From the NCBI GenBank assembly GCA_001818895.1, contig MHLB01000027.1:2154-9202 (forward strand): a stretch of DNA of 7,049 nt, written 5' to 3'. Below the pieces are notes generated by a model. The model searched no databases, had not been told where the DNA came from, and worked only from the letters and a program-made list of their open reading frames with translations. The number at the start of each line of letters is the position of its first letter. Positions within the stretch are counted from its first letter, which is position 1. Below are positions 1 through 4,864 of the stretch, one piece after another. The stretch is from Candidatus Liptonbacteria bacterium RIFCSPLOWO2_01_FULL_53_13 (GTDB taxonomy: Bacteria; Patescibacteriota; Minisyncoccia; UBA6257; 2-01-FULL-56-20). The position numbers and the translations under genes are program-made.

Positions 1-263
1 TTCACCGCAGAAGAAGATGTTAAGGCGGTTGGAGTTGAGATCACCCCGCCGCCCAGTTTCAGCATTCCCGCCTCAAACGAAAGCCGCGTGCGCGTGCTCG
101 GTTCATAAAAAAGCGTCGCAAGGATTTTCCCTTCAAGCGGGCGTCCGAGCTTGCCCGCCTTGTCCCGTTTTTCCATCTCGGAAGCAATGCGAAATACTTC
201 GGCAAGCTTCTTTTTATCCAGAAACTGGTAAATGCTCAATACGTGTTCCGGCTTTTTATTCAT
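1..263 (-). CDS. pyrB: Aspartate carbamoyltransferase catalytic chain, N-terminal part (cut by window edge)
   Basis: PyrB condenses carbamoyl phosphate with aspartate to give N-carbamoyl-aspartate, the first committed step of UMP synthesis, in the cytoplasm. Only the first 87 codons are in the window; reading continues past base 1. I translated the minus strand from the ATG at 261-263. Residues 52-60 read FYEPSTRTR, the carbamoyl-phosphate-binding S-T-R-T-R motif of aspartate/ornithine carbamoyltransferases, followed by [16 protein letters not shown] and then SSSAV, where the family has its SSxxKGE segment. The opening ([18 protein letters not shown]) matches the usual PyrB start, so the start is well supported. 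There is no clear Shine-Dalgarno site. The gene begins 12 bp after the pyrC stop, so it probably depends on readthrough or coupling from pyrC. It is the last gene visible in the operon. The LSF context favours aspartate over ornithine carbamoyltransferase, and the pyr neighbours settle it. Confidence 0.93.
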   Translation of the reverse strand, partial: MNKKPEHVLSIYQFLDKKKLAEVFRIASEMEKRDKAGKLGRPLEGKILATLFYEPSTRTRLSFEAGMLKLGGGVISTPTALTSSSAV

Positions 264-288
264 TTAGAAATTAGGTTAATTAGAAATT
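264..288. repeat. Direct repeat across the pyrC-pyrB junction
   Basis: TTAGAAATT occurs at 264-272 and again at 280-288 (plus strand), 16 bp apart. The pyrC stop codon lies within this stretch, and the pyrB start directly abuts the left copy. It occupies the place where a ribosome binding site for pyrB would be expected, and no purine-rich site is present. It may be a small slippage duplication; function unknown. Confidence 0.5.
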
Positions 289-1523
289 TTCGTTATTTTC
301 CCCTGGATAATAGTATACATAACTCGCCCCGGAAATTCCACCCCCTCAAACGGCGACCAGCCGCATTTCGTTTTAAGGTCTTCCCTTCGCACGGTGCGTG
401 GCGCATTGGGGTCAATAATAGTGAGCGACCCTGCGTATCCCGCTTCAATTCTTCCGAATCCCTTTCCGAACCGCGCCGGTAGGAATTGATTCACAAATAG
501 CCCCGGATTATATGCGCATACGCGCGCGATATCCATCGGGGTGAAATCGCATTTTGCCATAAGCCACGTTGTAAACGCGCCGTAGGTGTCAAGATTCGGT
601 ATGCCCGATATACCCCTTTGTTTTTCTTCAATTGAATGCGGCGCATGGTCGGTGGCAAGATAGTCAATATCACCATTCCGCAAGGCCTCAATCATCGCCA
701 TCCGGTCTTCTCGCGTACGGATAGGCGGGTTGACCTGAAACCATATGTGATTTTCATCAGTAAACGCAGATTCATCAAAATACAAATGATGTGGCGTAAC
801 CTCGCCACTTATTGCGACTCCGTCTTTCTTTGCTTCACGAATCTGCATCATCGCTTCCCTAGTTGAAACATGGCAAATCTTTCCTTCTAGGCCGTTTTTT
901 CGAATGAGGTCAATCGCAGTAGCGACTCCTTTATCCTCCGATTTCGGAGGTCTTCTTGTTTCATGCGTAGGTGCATTTTTACTGTTTTCAAGAATCGCCA
1001 TATCTTCAGCATGGAAACTGACGGATTGTCCTCTGTAGCCGGAAAGAGTTTTTTCCATTTCTTCAAACGAATTGAATATAAGATGGCTAAATGACTTGCC
1101 AATTACAAATTTGTACGGCACTCGACGACTAAGAGGCTTCACCCCCGGATTTATAAGTCCATACAGCACGACCGGAACCAAAGATTTTGCCGCAAGTTTT
1201 TCTTTTTCGGCGTAGCTCGCATCATCAATGGGTGGCGTTGGATTATTCGGCATTTCGGCGAAAAATGTCACGCCGCCTTTCACCGCCGCTTCGGATGCGG
1301 TGCGGAAATCCTCTTTATACGTGTGCGTTCCACTCGCGTCTTCGCGCGCGTGTACATGGATATCGCCAAATCCGGGGAAAACCAAATTTTCTCCCGCATC
1401 TATGTCGGGGGTTGTGCCGGACAGCTCGCCCACCTTCGCGATAAGCCCCGTGTCGGTGTCAATGGACACTTCGCCGTATCGCTCGCTGTCGTGGTTGATG
1501 AGTTTTCCGCGGATGGTAAGCAT
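276..1523 (-). CDS. pyrC: Dihydroorotase, type I (415 aa)
   Basis: PyrC cyclises N-carbamoyl-aspartate to dihydroorotate using a metal centre of the amidohydrolase fold. All expected ligands are visible: the D-x-H-x-H-x-R motif (D54, H56, H58, R60), the probable carboxylated lysine K138 in KFVIG, H171 in HAED, H218 in CHVS, and the catalytic D292 in TDHAPH. EMPNN (90-94) fits the substrate-binding asparagine region. The length of 415 residues and this motif set fit the type I dihydroorotase family rather than the shorter E. coli type. A C-terminal segment (about 380-415, ending GRVMYTIIQGKITKI) matches the small beta domain of amidohydrolases. The start is the ATG at 1521-1523, 7 bp after the pyrD stop; the G-rich GGGGGA at the end of the pyrD palindromic repeat is the only SD-like sequence, about 10 nt upstream. 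Intact and probably functional. Confidence 0.96.
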   Translation of the reverse strand: MLTIRGKLINHDSERYGEVSIDTDTGLIAKVGELSGTTPDIDAGENLVFPGFGDIHVHAREDASGTHTYKEDFRTASEAAVKGGVTFFAEMPNNPTPPIDDASYAEKEKLAAKSLVPVVLYGLINPGVKPLSRRVPYKFVIGKSFSHLIFNSFEEMEKTLSGYRGQSVSFHAEDMAILENSKNAPTHETRRPPKSEDKGVATAIDLIRKNGLEGKICHVSTREAMMQIREAKKDGVAISGEVTPHHLYFDESAFTDENHIWFQVNPPIRTREDRMAMIEALRNGDIDYLATDHAPHSIEEKQRGISGIPNLDTYGAFTTWLMAKCDFTPMDIARVCAYNPGLFVNQFLPARFGKGFGRIEAGYAGSLTIIDPNAPRTVRREDLKTKCGWSPFEGVEFPGRVMYTIIQGKITKISN

Positions 1524-1530
1524 TTACGTT

Positions 1531-2697
1531 TTATCCCCCGAGCGAAGTCCCGACGCTTTCGGTCGGGACGGAGTCGAGGGGCTTGTCCGACCCGTCAGCC
1601 CTCGACAAGCTCGGGCAATAATTGGATTTTGAACCAATCGCCTGCGCGATATTCGAAAATCCATCCCGCTTCAAGAGTTCCACAAGCCCCCGCTTGATTC
1701 GTTTCACAAGACCCGGCCCTTCATAGATCATGCCGGTGTAGATTTGCACAAGCGAAGCGCCCGCGCATATCATCTCATATGCATCTTCGGCCGTGAATAT
1801 GCCGCCAACGCCCACGATGGGCACTTTTCCTTCAGTCCTGCGGTAAAGATATTTCACGATCGCGACGGAATGTTTGTGAAGGGGTTTACCGCTCACGCCG
1901 CCCGCGCCGAGCGCGGCAACCGCGCGCAAATCGGTTCGAAGCCCTTCGCGGGAGACGGTGGTGTTGGTTGCGATAATGCCGTCCAGTTTCGTCCGCTCTA
2001 CGATTTCAACAATATCATCAAGCGCATCATTGGTAAGATCCGGTGCGATTTTGAGGAGAATCGGTTTCGGCGCGCCGAGCTTGCCGTTTAAATTTTTGAG
2101 ATGCGCGAGAAGCGCCAGAAGAGGTTCTTTGTCCTGCAAAGCTCTTAGCCCCGGCGTATTCGGGGAGCTTACGTTTACGGTAATGTAATCGGCACAGGAA
2201 ACGATTGCTGAAAAACTTTCCGAATAATTTTCTATTGCGTGCTCATTCGGGACGTCTTTATTCTTTCCGATATTCACGCCGACGGGAATCTTTTTCTTCA
2301 GCGCGGAAAGGCGTTTTCTCATTGCTTTCGCCCCTTCGCCGTTAAAGCCCATCCGATTCAAAATGGCACCGTCTTTGGTGATGCGGAAAAGCCGAGGGCG
2401 AGGATTCCCTGCCTGGGGCCGTGCCGTAACCGTGCCAATTTCAATAAATCCGAATCCAAGGGCGGGCAGCATATTGATGAGGCGGGCATCCTTATCAAAT
2501 CCCGCGGCAAGCCCTACCGGATTCGAAAAATCAATCCCGAATGCGCGCGTGCGGAGGCGCGCATCTTCGTATGCATATAGCTTGCCGAGGATGTCGGCGA
2601 GTCCTACGCGCGTTACCATTTCCCCCGCCTTAATCGCGGCGTTATGGATCGTTTCGCTATCCAGCGCGAAAAGGAAAGGGCGGAGGAGTTTGTACAT
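1531..2697 (-). CDS. pyrD: Dihydroorotate dehydrogenase, class 2 (quinone type), with repeat-derived C-terminal tail (388 aa)
   Basis: PyrD oxidises dihydroorotate to orotate with FMN. The N-terminal ~45 residues (LLRPFLFALDSETIHN...) match the amphipathic helical extension that places class 2 enzymes on the membrane near quinone. NPVGLAAGFDKD (59-70), NRMGFNG (114-120) and NVSSPNTPGLR (175-185) are class signatures; a serine catalytic base (in SSPNTPG) marks class 2, where class 1 has cysteine. ATNTT (243-247), GGVSGKPL (266-273), VGVGGI (295-300) and QIYTGMIYEGPGLV (318-331) form the FMN/phosphate end. Family members normally end around GFxxIxxAIG, here residues 346-355. The last ~31 residues (from SNY) are encoded by a GC-rich palindromic repeat, so the tail is probably non-functional baggage. 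The start ATG lacks a Shine-Dalgarno site; a 79-bp repeat-filled gap separates it from pyrF upstream. Confidence 0.95.
   Translation of the reverse strand: MYKLLRPFLFALDSETIHNAAIKAGEMVTRVGLADILGKLYAYEDARLRTRAFGIDFSNPVGLAAGFDKDARLINMLPALGFGFIEIGTVTARPQAGNPRPRLFRITKDGAILNRMGFNGEGAKAMRKRLSALKKKIPVGVNIGKNKDVPNEHAIENYSESFSAIVSCADYITVNVSSPNTPGLRALQDKEPLLALLAHLKNLNGKLGAPKPILLKIAPDLTNDALDDIVEIVERTKLDGIIATNTTVSREGLRTDLRAVAALGAGGVSGKPLHKHSVAIVKYLYRRTEGKVPIVGVGGIFTAEDAYEMICAGASLVQIYTGMIYEGPGLVKRIKRGLVELLKRDGFSNIAQAIGSKSNYCPSLSRADGSDKPLDSVPTESVGTSLGG
1537..1615. repeat. GC-rich branched palindromic repeat inside the 3' end of pyrD
   Basis: Three nested inverted repeats make a three-way junction. The outer stem is CCCGAGC (1537-1543) with GCTCGGG (1609-1615). 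Hairpin 1 is GTCCCGAC (1547-1554) with GTCGGGAC (1562-1569), loop 7 nt. Hairpin 2 is GTCGAGGG (1573-1580) with CCCTCGAC (1599-1606), loop 18 nt. GCTTGTC (1581-1587) can also pair with GACAAGC (1604-1610), giving an alternative fold. The whole block is translated as the extra C-terminus of PyrD. From memory, CCTCGAC/GCTTGTC-type palindromes are dispersed in many environmental bacterial genomes; I could not check copy number here. Confidence 0.85.
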
Positions 2698-2709
2698 AAT
2701 ATAGAATGC

Positions 2710-2797
2710 GATACTGGTAGATATTGAGATATTCTTAGATATTCATTGTTGTCAGACAATAAGTATCAATAAATATCTATCTGTATCTATTAATATC
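2710..2797. repeat. AT-rich imperfect inverted repeat between pyrF and pyrD
   Basis: The pyrF-pyrD gap (2698-2776) and the last codons of pyrF form a long imperfect inverted repeat centred on TTGTCAGACAA (2749-2759). The left arm (2710-2748) carries AGATATT three times (2719-2725, 2727-2733, 2737-2743). The right arm (2760-2797) carries the complementary TATC-rich series, including AATATCTA at 2772-2779. On the pyr mRNA this could form a long, weak hairpin just before pyrD. There is no U-tract, so it does not look like a standard terminator. It might affect pyrD expression or be a decayed palindromic element. Confidence 0.6.
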
Positions 2798-3565
2798 ATT
2801 TTTTAATTTCCTCGCTTCCTCGGCGGGATTTTCGGCATAGATGATACTGCGCGAGGCGTTCACGATAAGGCCTTTCTTTCCGGAATTGAGCCCCGCGCGG
2901 ATTGCCTCCTCAAGATTTCCGCCTTGCTTACCCACGCCGGGCATCAAGAACGTCATTTCATCCATAATGTCCCGCAGTTTTTTAATTTCAGCGGGATAGG
3001 TCGCTCCCGCCATAAGCATGCAATTGCCGTTTTCGTTCCACGAATCGCGCACTTTTTCAGCGACAATTTGCCAAAGTGGTTTTCCGTCAACATTCAGATC
3101 TTGCAGTTCGTTCGCGCCGGGATTTGATGTTCTAACAAGAACTATGATTGTTTTGTCCGCGTGTTTCAAAAATGGAATAAGTGATTCTTTGCCAAAATAG
3201 GGCTGTACCGTTGTTGCGTCAAATCCGAACGCATCAAATATCTCGGCGACATATTGTTCATTCGTATTCGCGACATCGCCTCGCTTTGCATCGCAAATGG
3301 TGAATATATCTGGATGATTCGTCTGGATATACCGTATCGTCATCTCGAGTTCTTGTATGCCCTTGGCTCCGCGCACTTCGTAGAACGCAATGTTGGGCTT
3401 GAAAGCTGAAACGAATTCAGCAGTTGCATCAATAATATATTTATTGAACTCAAAAAGCGGAAATTCCAGAGAATGGAATCGTTCCGGTATCTTCGCCATA
3501 TCAGGGTCAAGCCCGACGCACAGCAAGGAATTTACCTTTTCAACTCGGGTATCATATTTATTCAT
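2777..3565 (-). CDS. pyrF: Orotidine 5'-phosphate decarboxylase (262 aa)
   Basis: PyrF decarboxylates OMP to UMP, the last step of the pathway; it is a cytoplasmic TIM barrel that works without cofactor. The D-x-K-x-x-D catalytic motif is DAKRGD (D92, K94, D97). Also visible are GLDPD (18-22, substrate aspartate D20), FKPN (55-58, K56), FYE (61-63), VRTSNPGANELQD (144-156), GATYP (187-191), PGVGKQGG (209-216, phosphate loop) and NASRSI (236-241, phosphate-binding R239). The length and the RTSNPGANE segment fit the longer type 2 OMP decarboxylases, as in mycobacteria and myxobacteria, rather than the ~230-residue E. coli type. The start ATG overlaps the TGA of the upstream LOG gene in an ATGA, so translational coupling is likely; no strong ribosome binding site is visible. 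The final codons lie inside the AT-rich inverted repeat and give the tail NRYR. Confidence 0.96.
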   Translation of the reverse strand: MNKYDTRVEKVNSLLCVGLDPDMAKIPERFHSLEFPLFEFNKYIIDATAEFVSAFKPNIAFYEVRGAKGIQELEMTIRYIQTNHPDIFTICDAKRGDVANTNEQYVAEIFDAFGFDATTVQPYFGKESLIPFLKHADKTIIVLVRTSNPGANELQDLNVDGKPLWQIVAEKVRDSWNENGNCMLMAGATYPAEIKKLRDIMDEMTFLMPGVGKQGGNLEEAIRAGLNSGKKGLIVNASRSIIYAENPAEEARKLKNDINRYR

Positions 3566-4137
3566 CTGCGTTGTTTTTTCAATTCATTGATAACCAGCGA
3601 AACAAGCTTTTTTGGCGATTTATTAAAGATAACTTTCGCTTTGCTCTGCTTGGAAATTTTTGCGAGAAGTTTCGGCAGTTCATCGGCGACTCCCCCGCTT
3701 CCGGCAAGCACCCCGATCACTTTACCCATATCGTAGAGATTTGTAAATTCGTTCAGCGTTCCCCATCGGCCGGAAATAATGATGCCCGCATCACAGGTTG
3801 CCGTAGAGAGCACGTTCCGATATTTTCGGCTCGCGTTCAAATTGTTGGAAAATGGAAAGTTTTTCGGCGTGTAGACAAGTTTGTGATACATCGCATTATC
3901 GTTTCTCGGAGAAGTTTCGGCTTGCTCCCCGAAACCCCTTGCTGGCGAAAAACCGATGATCTTCCCGCCTGCGTTATGCGCGGCAACCGCAGCAACATAC
4001 GGCAATCCAGCGCACGCTCCGGTAATAATGGTGCATTTGAAACGGGCGAGCTCTTTCCCGATAAGCACTGCGCTTTTCGTGACACTTTTCGAGGCGTCCA
4101 CAGCCGAGCCGAAAACGCCGATATTATATTTTCTCAT
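3562..4137 (-). CDS. LOG/SLOG-family protein, possible nucleotide-processing enzyme (191 aa)
   Basis: A Rossmann-like protein of the LOG ('lysine decarboxylase-like', TIGR00725-like) group. Known relatives hydrolyse the N-glycosidic bond of nucleoside 5'-monophosphates (plant/bacterial LOG, E. coli PpnN). Visible signatures are the first strand and loop IGVFGSA (6-12), IITGACAGLPYVAA (37-50), SRKYRNVL (103-110) with the family arginine/lysine cluster, and ISGRWGTLNEF (121-131) at the place of the classic PGGxGTxxE motif. The glutamate (E130) and GT are kept, but PGG is replaced by SGR. VIGVLAGSGG (140-149) forms the next strand and loop. The gene overlaps pyrE by 14 bp and pyrF by 4 bp, so it is co-translated with UMP-synthesis enzymes. 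That suggests a role with nucleotides or PRPP, but the substrate is unknown and catalysis is not certain. No signal peptide or membrane segment. Confidence 0.85.
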   Translation of the reverse strand: MRKYNIGVFGSAVDASKSVTKSAVLIGKELARFKCTIITGACAGLPYVAAVAAHNAGGKIIGFSPARGFGEQAETSPRNDNAMYHKLVYTPKNFPFSNNLNASRKYRNVLSTATCDAGIIISGRWGTLNEFTNLYDMGKVIGVLAGSGGVADELPKLLAKISKQSKAKVIFNKSPKKLVSLVINELKKQRR

Positions 4138-4780
4138 TGGCTTTGGCGGCGAGATATTTCTTCCCGTGCCCCACCGTCGTATTTATCGGAACTCCTGACT
4201 TGCACAACGGGCAATCTTTTTCCTCATAATCTTCAACCTTAAGGGTCTCCATCGGGAAAAACGGAGCTCCGAAATATTCCGAAGTTACTTCCTCCGGATT
4301 GCGATTCAGCATCACGCATACCCCTGCGACGTTTCCGCCGGCCGATATCACCGCATCCGCCACTTTTTTCGCGCTCCCTCCGGTAGTGGTGAGATCTTCA
4401 ACCACCAATACATTTTTTCCCGCCACGAACTTGTCATATCCGCGCGTAAACGCTTGCCCGCCCTCGGGCGTTTTTTCGGTGTACACCCCGAACACTTCCT
4501 TCTCTTTGAGCGCCGAGAGATGGTGCGCGGTCCATTGGGATAGGATAATCCCGCCCAAAGCGGGCCCCGCCACCACATCAATGTCCAAATCCTTCACTTT
4601 CTCGGCAAGGGCAAGGCATACCTCCGAAGTTTCTTCCGTGTGTGGGTAAAGCGCGTCCTTATTAATGTATGCCGAGGTGTGTTTGCCCGAAGTAAGCACA
4701 ATGTGGCTGTTCGTGATTACCGCCCCCGTCTCTTTAAGGATATCAAAAACTTTGCCCATGGTTTTGCGGAATTGTAACAT
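4124..4780 (-). CDS. pyrE: Orotate phosphoribosyltransferase
   Basis: PyrE joins orotate to PRPP, giving OMP for PyrF. Numbering from the ATG at 4778-4780 (218 aa), the type I phosphoribosyltransferase PRPP loop is VVEDLTTTGGS (126-136). LTSGKHTSAYINKDALYPH (29-47) is the orotate-binding hood/N-terminal region, and GPALGGIILS (72-81) holds the pyrophosphate loop. The C-terminal CPLC (190-193) followed by GVPI is common in PyrE of many bacteria and archaea. Three starts are possible: TTG at 4792, ATG at 4780, and ATG at 4759 (giving MGKVFDILKETGAV, closest to typical family starts). I prefer 4780 because GAGG lies 6 nt upstream; the TTG is itself next to that site. First pyr gene after the 30-bp palindrome, so the pyr promoter probably lies at 4807-4836. 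It overlaps the LOG gene at its 3' end. Confidence 0.95.
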   Translation of the reverse strand: MLQFRKTMGKVFDILKETGAVITNSHIVLTSGKHTSAYINKDALYPHTEETSEVCLALAEKVKDLDIDVVAGPALGGIILSQWTAHHLSALKEKEVFGVYTEKTPEGGQAFTRGYDKFVAGKNVLVVEDLTTTGGSAKKVADAVISAGGNVAGVCVMLNRNPEEVTSEYFGAPFFPMETLKVEDYEEKDCPLCKSGVPINTTVGHGKKYLAAKANEKI

Positions 4781-4806
4781 ATTTTTCCTCAAGTTGCCTT
4801 CCGCTC

Positions 4807-4836
4807 GTGTTATGATGTACTAGTACATCATAACAC
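4807..4836. promoter_or_regulatory. Perfect 30-bp palindrome upstream of pyrE (possible operator and promoter)
   Basis: The left arm GTGTTATGATGTACT (4807-4821) is followed directly by its exact reverse complement (4822-4836). It contains the extended -10-like TGTTATGAT on both strands. On the minus strand TATGAT lies at 4832-4827, which would start transcription near 4820, about 40 nt before the pyrE ATG. The centre GTACTAGTAC resembles the ACTAGT core of the E. coli trp operator (known sequence). The half-site GTTATGAT resembles GCTATGAG of the two palindromes at 6736-6844. Operator, bidirectional promoter or dispersed palindrome cannot be separated by sequence alone. Confidence 0.6.
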
Positions 4837-4846
4837 TGCTTCGCAG
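4836..4846. other. Short hairpin CTGC-TTC-GCAG next to the pyrE palindrome
   Basis: CTGC (4836-4839) pairs with GCAG (4843-4846) around a 3-nt loop, about 20 bp past the stop of the Cys-rich gene and abutting the 30-bp palindrome. There is no U-tract after it in either direction, so it is at best a weak terminator. CTC/GAG flanks outside it could join the palindrome into a larger branched fold. Confidence 0.35.
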
Positions 4847-4864
4847 CGCGAGAGGATGCATATT

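Noticed and set aside
1537..1615. Cloverleaf-like fold resembling a tRNA
   Set aside because: It has three stems only, with no anticodon arm, T-loop motif or conserved tRNA bases; it is better explained as a palindromic repeat.
3571..4242. A 223-codon open frame on the plus strand opposite the LOG and pyrE genes
   Set aside because: It is antisense to two genes with clear family motifs, and its translation shows no recognisable domain.
4747..4792. TTG at 4792 as the pyrE start
   Set aside because: The TTG abuts the GAGG that is well placed for the ATG at 4780, and family PyrE proteins start near or after that ATG. Not excluded, but less likely.
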